From assembly GCF_001317355.1 (NCBI RefSeq), contig NZ_LKET01000029.1, forward strand, positions 124,001-188,000: a stretch of 64,000 nt of DNA. Reading direction: 5' to 3'. Below the pieces are notes generated by a model that saw nothing but the letters and a program-made list of their open reading frames with translations, was not told the origin of the DNA and searched no databases. Positions 54,087 through 62,809 of this stretch are shown one piece after another. Both the position numbers and the translations under genes were made by a program. Source of the DNA: Oxobacter pfennigii. Its GTDB lineage: Bacteria; Bacillota; Clostridia; Clostridiales; Oxobacteraceae. Within the stretch, counting starts at the first letter, position 1; the number at the start of each line of letters is the position of its first letter.

Positions 54087-55697
54087 ATGAGAAAATACCA
54101 CCAGCAACAGATATTAGAATTACTTCGAACAATTAAAGAAGCACAACGTTCGGGTTTATATGAGGACTGTAAAGAAGGAGCGAGCGCTGTTTGTAATTTT
54201 ATTGAGAAAATGGAGGGTAAGGGTACGCAAACAGTTGTACTGTTACAAGAATATTGCGAATTGCTGTTCAAGGCAAACAATAGGAGAATTGGAGAAGATG
54301 TACTTCATAAATATTTAAAAAAAATTGAGAGTTATGTCAGAGATGAGTTGAAACCAAATAAAATTGAGGTTGTATTCTTCCCTTATCAGTTGTCTATGTG
54401 GGATTCATTTGAAAGCATTTACTTGACTGCAAAATCTGACCCGAGCTGCAATGCTTATTGCGTACCAATTCCTTGGTTTGAAAAAAATGCCGACGGCACT
54501 GTTTTTGCCGCGCACTACGATGGTGATAAATATCCGTCGAACATAGAGGTTATAGATTGGCGCAAATATGATGTTGCGGCTCGTCATCCCGAAGTTATTT
54601 TTATACATAATCCATATGACGGTAACAATTATGTAACAACTGTTCATCCCAATTATTACAGCAATAGACTGAAAGATTTTACCGATTTGCTTGTATATAT
54701 TTCATATGGTGTGTCGTACAATCACTTGAGCAACCCACAAAAATATACGGATCCGGAAAAACGCATTATATTACCTTTTTATTTAAACTGCGATTTAATG
54801 TTATTCCATCAACGCGAGCAAGCAGAACGTACAAAATATATTCTCTCAACTGACTTGCGCTGTAAAAACATACAATACAGGCAACCGCAAGAAGAAAGAG
54901 CAGTTGCGCTAGGGAGTCCGAAATTCGATAAAGTCATTAGCACGATACGTGAGAATTGTGTTCTGCCTGATGATTGGGCAACGCTTATAAATGACAAAAA
55001 AATACTGCTGTTTTGTACAAGCCTGTCAAGTATGCTTAATCTGAAAAATGGTGGAGAGAAATATTTGGATAAATTGCGGACGACTTTTAAAGCTCTAACT
55101 AATCGTGATGATATTGCGTTGTGGTGGAGACCGCATCCGCTTATGAGCAGTACTTTTCGCTCAATGCGCCGAAGTTTACTTGACAATTACTTAGAAATAG
55201 AAAATGAATTCAAAGAAAACAAAATAGGTGTTTTTGATGATACGCCGGATTTGCACAGAGCCATAGCTTGGAGTGATGGTCTTCTTACCGATAAGAGTTC
55301 CATTATGTTTATGTATTTGGCAACGGGGAAGCCGTTTTCGATAAATGCCGTTGATTGTGCGTTAGATAATCCAAAACACAGTAATTCGGTTACTTTTGAC
55401 GAACAATTATCTCAGCGCATAAAAAATATGAAATTCGCAAAGGGGGCAAATGTCCACAACACACCGTTCTGCATTTGGTGGGACAATTTTTCCGAAGAGG
55501 ATATGGTCAATAATACTCATTTTGATAACTTTTTAGATAATTTTATCCATTACATTACGCATACGGAAGAATATCCGGAATCAGAGGAATACAGGCTGCT
55601 GCAGTTGCAGATATATGAAGATTTTGTCGTAAATCCCGACGGTACGGCCGGATATGAAATTTACAATTACTGCAAGAAAAAAACGTTAGGAGGATAA
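54087..55697 (+). CDS. CDP-glycerol glycerophosphotransferase-like protein
   Basis: A 536-residue soluble protein with a GT-B layout resembling TagB/TagF polymerases, which transfer glycerol phosphate from CDP-glycerol. Visible family features: WWRPHPLM with the catalytic-type histidine (about residue 349), the DTPDLHRAIAWSDGLLTDKS block with SSIMFMYLATGKPF, and an earlier GSPKFDKV. The N-terminal 90 residues are helical and charged. Neighbouring CDP-sugar synthesis (next gene, 4 bases away) fits use of a CDP-linked donor. Its real substrate could be a different CDP-polyol; that is open. It heads the island operon. Confidence 0.8.
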   Translation: MRKYHQQQILELLRTIKEAQRSGLYEDCKEGASAVCNFIEKMEGKGTQTVVLLQEYCELLFKANNRRIGEDVLHKYLKKIESYVRDELKPNKIEVVFFPYQLSMWDSFESIYLTAKSDPSCNAYCVPIPWFEKNADGTVFAAHYDGDKYPSNIEVIDWRKYDVAARHPEVIFIHNPYDGNNYVTTVHPNYYSNRLKDFTDLLVYISYGVSYNHLSNPQKYTDPEKRIILPFYLNCDLMLFHQREQAERTKYILSTDLRCKNIQYRQPQEERAVALGSPKFDKVISTIRENCVLPDDWATLINDKKILLFCTSLSSMLNLKNGGEKYLDKLRTTFKALTNRDDIALWWRPHPLMSSTFRSMRRSLLDNYLEIENEFKENKIGVFDDTPDLHRAIAWSDGLLTDKSSIMFMYLATGKPFSINAVDCALDNPKHSNSVTFDEQLSQRIKNMKFAKGANVHNTPFCIWWDNFSEEDMVNNTHFDNFLDNFIHYITHTEEYPESEEYRLLQLQIYEDFVVNPDGTAGYEIYNYCKKKTLGG

Positions 55698-55701
55698 TAG
55701 A

Positions 55702-56472
55702 TTGAAAGTTGTAATTCTTGCTGGTGGGTACGGCACTCGCTTATCCGAGGAAACGCGTGTTTTACCGAAACCTATGATAGAAATCGGCGGAATGCCTATC
55801 CTTTGGCATATAATGAAATATTACTATTCGTTTGGTCATAAGGAATTCATCATTTGCCTTGGGTACAAAGGCTATATTATAAAAGAATATTTTTATAACT
55901 ATTGGCTGCGATCGTCCGATATCACCCTCAGAACCTTGGCAAGCGGAAATGACATAAAAGTTGTTCATAGTGCTGTTGAAGACTGGTCTATCACACTTGC
56001 GGATACAGGTCATGACGTGCAAACCGGACTTAGAATCAAGAATATTGAGAAGTATATCGGCAACGATAGTTTTATGCTTACATATGGCGACGGGGTGAGT
56101 GACGTTGACTTGAATGCATTGGTTGAGCAGCACAAAAACACCAACAATGTTGTTACAATAACGGCTATACAACCGCAGGGGCGTTTCGGAGAGGTTGACT
56201 TTGACGGAAATAAAAGGGTATCTGCTTTCAACGAAAAAAGGAAAAGCAAATATATAAATGCCGGATTTATGGTCGCTGAACCTGAATTGTTCAAGTATCT
56301 TGGTAAGAATGAACCGTTAGAATTCGCCCCTTTCGAAGCAATTGTCCGTGACGGCAAGCTCGGCGTATATCCGCATGAGGGATTTTGGAAGTGCATGGAC
56401 ACCCTCAGTGATTTGAATATTCTTGAGAGGATATGGAATGGGAAAAACGTTCCGTGGAAAGTATGGGAATAA
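55702..56472 (+). CDS. rfbF: Glucose-1-phosphate cytidylyltransferase
   Basis: Makes CDP-glucose from CTP and glucose-1-phosphate, the entry to CDP-sugars. The 256-residue product has the nucleotidyltransferase signature VVILAGGYGTRLSEETRVLP with the KPM lysine, CLGYKGYIIKEYF, LTYGDGVSDVDLNALV, and the family end FWKCMDTLSDLNILERIW. The start is TTG 55702 after TAGGAGG. No CDP-glucose dehydratase (rfbG) or later deoxysugar gene follows, unlike standard O-antigen clusters. Another sugar-like phosphate as substrate is possible. Confidence 0.9.
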   Translation: MKVVILAGGYGTRLSEETRVLPKPMIEIGGMPILWHIMKYYYSFGHKEFIICLGYKGYIIKEYFYNYWLRSSDITLRTLASGNDIKVVHSAVEDWSITLADTGHDVQTGLRIKNIEKYIGNDSFMLTYGDGVSDVDLNALVEQHKNTNNVVTITAIQPQGRFGEVDFDGNKRVSAFNEKRKSKYINAGFMVAEPELFKYLGKNEPLEFAPFEAIVRDGKLGVYPHEGFWKCMDTLSDLNILERIWNGKNVPWKVWE

Positions 56473-57410
56473 CGAAAATAAGTGTTATTATGTTGACCTA
56501 TAACCGTGAAGCTTTTGTGCCGCGAGCCATTGAGAGCGTGCTCGCACAGACTCTCATCGACTTCGAGTTTATTATAATTGATAACGGCAGTACGGATAGC
56601 AGTGGGAAAATTGCAGATGACTACTCAAAGAAAGATAGCCGCATTAGGGTTATTCACCGTACAGGCGGTAATATCGGCAGCGGAAGAAATGCGGGTCTCG
56701 ATATTGCAAGCGGTGACTATATAGCATTTATCGATGATGATGATTATTGTGAGACGGATTTTTTAGAGTTTCTGTACAACCTTGCAAAGACTCACAATGC
56801 TGATATTGCAACTTGCGGTTCTAGAAAGGAAGAAAACGGAAATGTATCTCCAAACGGCATTTATGAATATGATGAGCTGCATATAATGAGTACCGAAACC
56901 GCCATGGAAAACTTTATTTGGCGCAAACTTTATAACTGCGCTATGCCGACAAAGATGGTGAGGCGAGATTTGTTTAATAAAGGGACATTTTTGGAAACCG
57001 GTAAATATGACGATGTGTCAACGACTTATAAATATTTCGTCAACGCTAAAAGGGTTGTTGCTTATGGCTTGCCGAAATATACGTTTTACAGGCACGACGG
57101 TAACAATTCAAATGCTGCTACAAAGCACCATTTGCTGAACTCGGAGCAGTTGTTCGAGTATCTGAAAGCATATAATGAACGGACTTTATATATTGCCGAA
57201 CATTTGCCTTCGCTGATTCCGCTCGCCAGATATAGTGAGTGGTCATATATGCTCAGTATGATTGAGAAAATCAATAAATTTAAACTGACCAACTGTAATG
57301 AACCGCTTGAATTTATGAAAAAAGAAATCCATAAAAATCTGGATGAGTTTCTTGGCGGCGGGTTTATATTAAAATTTGAAAAGGAATGGGTGAGCAGGTA
57401 TTTATTATGA
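56463..57410 (+). CDS. Family 2 glycosyltransferase
   Basis: A 315-residue GT-A enzyme: ISVIMLTYNREAFVPRAIES, IIDNGSTDSSGKIADD, GSGRNAGLDIASGDYIAFID and the DDDD metal site, then an acceptor part (about 110-315). Sugar and acceptor are unknown. I chose ATG 56463, which overlaps the rfbF stop region and begins MGITKISVIM as usual for the family; ATG 56433 inside rfbF is possible. The end overlaps the next gene by 4 bases (ATGA), a sign of coupling. Confidence 0.88.
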   Translation: MGITKISVIMLTYNREAFVPRAIESVLAQTLIDFEFIIIDNGSTDSSGKIADDYSKKDSRIRVIHRTGGNIGSGRNAGLDIASGDYIAFIDDDDYCETDFLEFLYNLAKTHNADIATCGSRKEENGNVSPNGIYEYDELHIMSTETAMENFIWRKLYNCAMPTKMVRRDLFNKGTFLETGKYDDVSTTYKYFVNAKRVVAYGLPKYTFYRHDGNNSNAATKHHLLNSEQLFEYLKAYNERTLYIAEHLPSLIPLARYSEWSYMLSMIEKINKFKLTNCNEPLEFMKKEIHKNLDEFLGGGFILKFEKEWVSRYLL

Positions 57411-58222
57411 ATTTAATTTTATCGAAAGTGACGCTTATCATTACAACACGTTGTAATTTACGATGCAAATTATGTTGTGAATATATCCCCACAAGCAAAC
57501 CTTTCACAGATATGACAATCGAAGATGAAAGAAGAATACTTGACGCATTGTGTGAAACGGTTGACTGCGTGGATACTTTGCATTTATCGGGCGGCGGCGA
57601 GCCGTTTTTGCATCCGCAGCTTGCCGAAATGACAGAAACGGCATTTGAATTTTCTAACAAATTCAATAGATTTATGCTTTTTACAAACTGTACTGTTATG
57701 CCATCCGAAAAACTTATTGATGTTTTGAACAAGTATGGTGAAAGAATGATCGTTCAGGTTTCAAGATATGGTATAAATCCTGAAAAGGAGGAAGCCGTTA
57801 TCAAGCAATTACAACAAGTCGGAGCAAAGCTCAAAATTGAAAAATATCATGGCGAAAACCAATCGTTCGGCGGTTGGGTAGACTTCGGCGAATGGAAAGC
57901 TCACGGACGAGCAGAAAGTGAGCTGACAGATATTTTTCACAACTGTGCCGTTACTCGCGATATGTGCGGCAATTGGCGAACAAGAGACGGAAAACTTCAC
58001 TGGTGTTCACGCTCTCAACGTGGTCATGAGCTTGGCTTGATTCCCGATTTTAAAAATGATTATATCGATTTGTTTGATATAAGTACATCAAGAGAAGATA
58101 AAAGAAGCAAAATACGCTCAATCATTGAAGCTAATTACTTGTATGCCTGCGATTACTGCTCAGGACATCAGGGAACAAACGATATAAGTTTAAGATTTCC
58201 GGCTGCGGAACAATTGAAATAA
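57407..58222 (+). CDS. Radical SAM protein, first of two paralogues
   Basis: A 271-residue radical SAM enzyme. The cluster-binding motif CNLRCKLCC (CxxxCxxC) is at about residues 18-25, followed by SGGGEPFLHP (SAM-contacting GGE). A C-terminal part has further cysteines (NCAVTRDMCG, LHWCSRSQ, CDYCSGHQG) that may hold an auxiliary Fe-S cluster as in SPASM-type proteins. It shares FGGWVD and the ending pattern with the next gene, so the two are tandem paralogues. Start ATG 57407 overlaps the previous stop. Its likely role is modification of a sugar or peptide in the island product; the substrate is unknown. Confidence 0.86.
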   Translation: MNLILSKVTLIITTRCNLRCKLCCEYIPTSKPFTDMTIEDERRILDALCETVDCVDTLHLSGGGEPFLHPQLAEMTETAFEFSNKFNRFMLFTNCTVMPSEKLIDVLNKYGERMIVQVSRYGINPEKEEAVIKQLQQVGAKLKIEKYHGENQSFGGWVDFGEWKAHGRAESELTDIFHNCAVTRDMCGNWRTRDGKLHWCSRSQRGHELGLIPDFKNDYIDLFDISTSREDKRSKIRSIIEANYLYACDYCSGHQGTNDISLRFPAAEQLK

Positions 58223-58267
58223 ACGAAACTATGCTAATATTAACATTTTTCAAACTGAGGTGTAATA

Positions 58268-59131
58268 ATGAACAATAATAAACTTACAATTCAAAGAATT
58301 TCATTGCATACGCATTTCATTTGTAATCTGAAATGTAGAGATTGTTGCGTTCGTGCCGTTGAATATGAAAAACCATATAACCCAACTCCCGAATTCCTAA
58401 TTTCCGAGATAGATAAATTGTTTTCTATTATAGATGGAATAAATTATTTTGCCATTGAGGGCGGCGAACCTTTACTATATAAAGGATTACCGGCAGTTCT
58501 TAACCATATTTTGAAATATTTAGATAGAATTAATATTGAAGTCCCTTTAATCACGAATGGCGGTTTTATTCCGGATGAGAAACTGTTGTTTGTATTAAGT
58601 CGATTTGAAAATAAAATACATATTATTGTTGATGATTATGGTCCAGGAAAATCGTCAAAAGTCAATGAGATATCAGCGCTGTTAAAAATCAAAAATATAC
58701 GCTGCACTATAAAAGATTATTCTCAAAATTTATATTTTGGTGGTTGGGTTGATTTATATGGCGATTATGACAAAAAACGCACGAAGAAGGAGAGCAAGGA
58801 TTTATTTCAAAAATGTGCTTGGGCGCAAAAGCTAATGGGGGTCGTCGAAGTAATAGGTGGTTGTCTGTTTTTTTGCCCTTCTGTTCGTATATTTAATGAA
58901 CACGGTTTTGATACAAGCGACGGGTGGATTGATATGTACGATACCTCTGCTTCAAATAAAGACAAAAAAGAAATAATCAAAGGTTGGTATGAAAAGGATT
59001 GTTTTAATGCTTGTATGTATTGTAACGGAATACATGATGAAAGCGAACGTTTTGTTCCGGCAATTCAACTTACTCCTGAAGAACTTAAAAAAATACGAGT
59101 TAACAAAAACATATATAGGGAGCAATTATAA
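58268..59131 (+). CDS. Radical SAM protein, second paralogue
   Basis: A 287-residue radical SAM protein with CNLKCRDCC (about residues 19-27), IEGGEPLLYKG, and a C-terminal Cys set (QKCAWAQ, GGCLFFCPS, CFNACMYCNG) that mirrors the first paralogue. Shared YFGGWVD and MYDTSASNKDKKE segments show common descent, but overall identity looks low, so the two may act on different substrates or positions. GAGGTG stands 6 bases before the ATG. Its stop overlaps the next start by one base. Confidence 0.86.
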   Translation: MNNNKLTIQRISLHTHFICNLKCRDCCVRAVEYEKPYNPTPEFLISEIDKLFSIIDGINYFAIEGGEPLLYKGLPAVLNHILKYLDRINIEVPLITNGGFIPDEKLLFVLSRFENKIHIIVDDYGPGKSSKVNEISALLKIKNIRCTIKDYSQNLYFGGWVDLYGDYDKKRTKKESKDLFQKCAWAQKLMGVVEVIGGCLFFCPSVRIFNEHGFDTSDGWIDMYDTSASNKDKKEIIKGWYEKDCFNACMYCNGIHDESERFVPAIQLTPEELKKIRVNKNIYREQL

Positions 59132-60366
59132 TGTTGTCAAAAAAAATTATTATTGAAACTCACGCATACAATGCATCTAAAACTATTGAGCGAACAATAC
59201 AATCGGTTTTGGCACAGACTCACCAAAATTGGGAGTGGCACTTATTCGAGAATGGGAGTACCGATGACGGCGCAACTTGGGAAATTATTCAAAAATATGC
59301 CGCAAAAGAACCGCGTATTAAAACATATCAGTGTGTTTACAACAATCCTTTAAATACATATCTGTTTTTGGCACGTGAAGCGGGTTTAAAGCAAAACATT
59401 AATAACTATTTTACTTACATTTGTGCCGATGATACTTTTGAACCTGAATTTATGTCACACATGCTTGCATTTCAGCAAGAAAATAAGCTTGATATTGTGA
59501 GCTGTACTAGTAAATATACAGACGCTGTATCAGGTGAGTTACTAAACAAATTCTTTTTGCAGCAAAGCGTTGTTATTTCTACGCCGCAGGAATACAGTGA
59601 CAAATTTAGTCTTTTTTATTCATTTTACCGCGAAATGTGGGGACATTTAATTTCTTTTAGAATACTGTCAAAGTTATCACATTATAACTACTTAAAATAT
59701 TTCTTAGAATATTCCTATTCTTTTCTTGCGCTGATGTTGGATATACTTAATGTTACTGACCGTGTAGGAATACTTGCCAAACCTTTGCATAATTACTATA
59801 TTTCAAAAACAAGTCTTGCATTCCAGTCGGTGATGAGAAATTCCCGATTAGTTCATTTTGAATCACTGTGTGAGAAATTGAGATATTTTTTGTTGCAAAA
59901 ATGTGGATATATCAGCATGGATAACGAAATATTTATCCTTAACCGTTATGCTAAAACGATTTATGATTATTTGCCGACTGCTATCTCTTGCGAGGATGAT
60001 GTTCAAAAATTGTTGTTTCTAGTTAGAATTGTAAGATTTAAAAGTACAACACAGGTTTTTGAGTCAGAACTTGTTCCACAAGAACTAAAGTCAGATTTTT
60101 GCAACAAAATTTCAGAGTGGCTTACAAATGCGGTTCAAAATAAAAAATTTAACAAACCAAGAGTTATCGGCGATAAGAGCGGTGTGTTTGATTATTATGC
60201 ATCAGACAGCTTGATGTCAGAATTTCAATATCAAGTAACCGATTTTTATAAGATTAATAATAGCATTGAAATTGCCGATAACAGCATTGAAATCGTCGGC
60301 AATAATACTAAACCGCTTATCAAATTCATACTCGAACTCGAAACATTCATAAGGAAATATACTTGA
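59131..60366 (+). CDS. Family 2 glycosyltransferase
   Basis: A 411-residue GT-A type protein: IIIETHAYNASKTIERTIQS, LAQTHQNWEWHLFENGSTDD and a CADDTFEP site in place of the usual DxD. The long C-terminal part (about 200-411) is helical and ends with a short internal repeat (NSIEIADNSIEIVGNN). A 54-base relic similar to its middle part lies at 61807. AGGGAG is 8 bases before the ATG, and the start overlaps the previous stop. Confidence 0.83.
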   Translation: MLSKKIIIETHAYNASKTIERTIQSVLAQTHQNWEWHLFENGSTDDGATWEIIQKYAAKEPRIKTYQCVYNNPLNTYLFLAREAGLKQNINNYFTYICADDTFEPEFMSHMLAFQQENKLDIVSCTSKYTDAVSGELLNKFFLQQSVVISTPQEYSDKFSLFYSFYREMWGHLISFRILSKLSHYNYLKYFLEYSYSFLALMLDILNVTDRVGILAKPLHNYYISKTSLAFQSVMRNSRLVHFESLCEKLRYFLLQKCGYISMDNEIFILNRYAKTIYDYLPTAISCEDDVQKLLFLVRIVRFKSTTQVFESELVPQELKSDFCNKISEWLTNAVQNKKFNKPRVIGDKSGVFDYYASDSLMSEFQYQVTDFYKINNSIEIADNSIEIVGNNTKPLIKFILELETFIRKYT

Positions 60367-60434
60367 ATGAGTTTGAGTTTTGGAGTAAACAAACAGTTTG
60401 GGAACGTATTTAATCTATGAAAGTGAGGTTTATC

Positions 60435-61592
60435 ATGTCTAATTTTATTGATAATGTGAACAAAAAATCACAATCAAATAAAACAAGAAGATTTCATGAT
60501 TACAAGTCTCCAAAAGCAGTGTTTTATGGTGCGGGTGAACACGGAGTTGCGGCTTGCAATTCTTGTCTTAATTTTGGGTTTAATGTTGTCGCATTTTGTG
60601 ATTCGAATAAAACTGGTAATATTGATGTTGTTGTTCATGGCAATACTATTACATTGCCTATAATAAGTCCTGAAAAGTTAAAATCTGAGTATTCTGATGC
60701 TTTTGTCGTAGTATCTGTTAAAAATCCCATGTTTGAAAAAGAAATAATACAAAAATTAATGAATATAGGAATAAAAGAAGAGTTGATATTAAATTATGAT
60801 GATTATAAAATCTCCCATAGTGATTTATACATAAAGGAAATGTCAGGTTTTTCTGATTCGTTTCTGTCAGGACATTTGAAAGGATACGAATGGTCATATA
60901 ATTTTTTTGAAGATAATATTTCAAAAAATGTTATAGTAAATATTGCTTGTCTACGTCAAGGTGTAAAAGTTGATAATATTCATACTGGCGGAAAACAATA
61001 TTTTGATTTAAGCATTAACGGATATGAATTTACTGAAGATGAAGTAGTCGTTGATTGCGGATATTTTACTGGCGACACTGCACAAAATTTTATTAGATCA
61101 GTGAACAATCGTTTTAAAAAGTATTATGGTTTTGAAATATCAAAGTATAATCTTTCAAGACAAAAAGATTATATTGTATCTGATAAAAGGATTGTTGTTG
61201 TAAAAAAAGGATGCTGGAGCTACGCAACTGAGTTCTTTGCATCTTTGGATATCGATTCATCGTCCAGAATTTGCAATGCTGAAACACAGCGAGGAGCAGA
61301 GGGGACAACTTTGAGTGTTGTACAAACAATATCATTAGATTCTTTCTTTAGCACCGAACCAGATATACCCACTCTAATCAAAATGGATATCGAAGGGGCA
61401 GAATTACATGCATTGCTTGGAGCCAAAAATATTATACAAAAGCATAAACCGAAGCTTGCAATTTCGGCATATCATAAACCTGAAGATATTTATGAGTTGC
61501 CGCGGTTGATTAAAGAACTTAATCCTAATTATAAATTCGCCTTAAGACATTACACTAACGGATTGTTTGAAACTGTTCTATATGCTTATTGA
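60435..61592 (+). CDS. FkbM family methyltransferase with N-terminal Rossmann domain
   Basis: A 385-residue protein. The N-terminal part (about 20-125) has a nucleotide-binding pattern (AVFYGAGEHGVAACNSCLNF, VVAFCDSNK). The C-terminal part (about 185-385) is an FkbM-type SAM methyltransferase: VVDCGYFTGDTAQNFI as SAM site, LDSFF, then IKMDIEGAELHALLGAKNII. FkbM enzymes usually O-methylate sugars. The start ATG 60435 follows GTGAGGT; ATG 60417 lacks a ribosome site. An odd NAETQRGAE stretch (near residue 285) interrupts the usual spacing. It is the last gene of the island. Confidence 0.88.
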   Translation: MSNFIDNVNKKSQSNKTRRFHDYKSPKAVFYGAGEHGVAACNSCLNFGFNVVAFCDSNKTGNIDVVVHGNTITLPIISPEKLKSEYSDAFVVVSVKNPMFEKEIIQKLMNIGIKEELILNYDDYKISHSDLYIKEMSGFSDSFLSGHLKGYEWSYNFFEDNISKNVIVNIACLRQGVKVDNIHTGGKQYFDLSINGYEFTEDEVVVDCGYFTGDTAQNFIRSVNNRFKKYYGFEISKYNLSRQKDYIVSDKRIVVVKKGCWSYATEFFASLDIDSSSRICNAETQRGAEGTTLSVVQTISLDSFFSTEPDIPTLIKMDIEGAELHALLGAKNIIQKHKPKLAISAYHKPEDIYELPRLIKELNPNYKFALRHYTNGLFETVLYAY

Positions 61593-62028
61593 TTAATTGA
61601 CTTCAGGAACTGCTAACTATAAAAAGAGACAGGTTGAGGACGCAGAACATCCGAACATTCTTTTTTGATATTTATTAAAATACAATCCTAGAGGGAAGGA
61701 GACCATCTGAACTGATAATCCCATATATTTGTCTCCTTTCAATCTATTGTTTTGTTGCTTTAGCTGCTTTTTAGAAAATTTCTCTATTCGTAGTGACCAT
61801 TTCATAAGAAATTCTTGGTTAGTTTATTTGAATCATTATGTGAAAAGTTAAGATATATTAAATAATTCATTTCAAAAATAATTAAATAAGTATAGTTATT
61901 TATTCAAATGAAAAAAGTTGATTGATATTTATAAATAGAAAAGTATTAAAATCAGAAGCTGTAAAACCAGCCTTCTTTTTATCTTTCGGAACCAACACAA
62001 GATATCACTAACTCTGTATTAAAACCTC
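61593..62028 (+). other. Low-complexity gap after the glycan island
   Basis: AT-rich and without a credible gene. It holds a 54-base glycosyltransferase relic (61807-61859) and a weak hairpin with T run (AGAAGCTG/CAGCCTTC, about 61953-61981) that may act as the island terminator. A minus-strand frame at 61617-61805 has no recognised family and no clear ribosome site. Confidence 0.5.
61807..61859 (+). pseudogene. Short relic of a glycosyltransferase gene
   Basis: Aligned by eye to 59836-59889 inside the GT2 gene at 59131, 43 of 54 positions agree, with one single-base deletion that breaks the frame. The matching peptide is RNSxLVxFESLCEKLRY. The divergence suggests a paralogous GT2 gene that was lost by deletion rather than a recent copy. 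Confidence 0.6.
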
Positions 62029-62055
62029 TAAAGTTTAAACTCAAACTTCCGATAA
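62028..62055 (+). promoter_or_regulatory. Sigma-D promoter of the flaG-fliS unit
   Basis: TAAA (62029-62032), 15 bases, TCCGATAA (62048-62055): seven of eight -10 bases agree with GCCGATAA. The extended -35 CTAAAGTTTAAA equals that of flgM. Confidence 0.85.
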
Positions 62056-62089
62056 ATATAGTAATATCAAGTATGCAGAGGTGATTACC

Positions 62090-62437
62090 ATGGATATCAA
62101 CAATGTAAATTCAAACGGCCAAGCAGCCGTAGTAAGGCCCATAGCCGGAGGGGCTCAAAAAGTGCCGGAAGTAAAAAGAGAGCAAATCGAAATCAAGCAT
62201 GAATTTCCGGGTAGCAATAAAGATTTAGAAGGTGCAGTAAAATTTGTCAATAAGGTACTCTTTAAAAATAATACTCACCTAAAATTCCAGGTTCACGAAG
62301 TAACAAATGATATAATGGTTAAAATTGTTGACGACGCGACAGGAGATATTGTCAAGGAAATTCCGCCGGAAAAATTACTTGATATGGTGGCAAAGCTCTG
62401 GGAGATAGCAGGGATAATAGTGGATGAGAGAAGGTAG
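62090..62437 (+). CDS. flaG: FlaG family flagellar protein
   Basis: A 115-residue cytosolic protein of the FlaG/YvyC family, which affects filament length in some species. The conserved C-terminal half is clear: LKFQVHEVTNDIMVKIVDDA and GDIVKEIPPEKLLDMVAKLW. The start is ATG 62090, preceded by GAGGTG; GTG 62081 overlaps that site. It is first in a sigma-D unit with a paralogue and fliS. Confidence 0.92.
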   Translation: MDINNVNSNGQAAVVRPIAGGAQKVPEVKREQIEIKHEFPGSNKDLEGAVKFVNKVLFKNNTHLKFQVHEVTNDIMVKIVDDATGDIVKEIPPEKLLDMVAKLWEIAGIIVDERR

Positions 62438-62442
62438 AATTT

Positions 62443-62796
62443 ATGGCGGTCAATAATATTAACTTAAATAAAATTGACCCTGTTATTGTTAATCATGTGC
62501 AGCAGCAAACAGTGGAAGGTGTTGTACATGCATCTGAAAAAACAAGAATTGATAAGGATAAAAAGGAAAAAAAGCAGCAGTTTTCATACAAGAGCATAAA
62601 AGATAAACTAGCCCGGCTTAATTCCCGGCTTAGTTCCGCCGGCATTGATGCTGTCTTTGAAATGCAGGATGATGGTTCGGTAGTCGCCTATGATAAAGAT
62701 AGAAATATTATAAAGAAGTTCAGCAAAGATGAACTTAATAATCTTCTGGATAACATGGAAGATATGGCAGGGGTTTTTGTTGATTTAAAAAAATAG
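62443..62796 (+). CDS. Second FlaG-like protein
   Basis: A 117-residue protein with the same C-terminal fold as flaG in more divergent form: LNSRLSSAGIDAVFEMQDDG, SVVAYDKDRNIIKKFSKDEL, then a helix. The N-terminal half is a charged, Lys-rich linker. It starts 5 bases after flaG, so it is probably a tandem duplicate with a changed role. GAGAAGG stands before the ATG. Confidence 0.8.
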   Translation: MAVNNINLNKIDPVIVNHVQQQTVEGVVHASEKTRIDKDKKEKKQQFSYKSIKDKLARLNSRLSSAGIDAVFEMQDDGSVVAYDKDRNIIKKFSKDELNNLLDNMEDMAGVFVDLKK

Positions 62797-62809
62797 AGGA
62801 GATGGAGAT

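Noticed and set aside
61617-61805. Minus-strand frame of 62 codons rich in Lys and Gln
   Set aside because: No recognised family and no convincing ribosome site, in a decaying intergenic region. It could be a transposase scrap, but nothing supports that.
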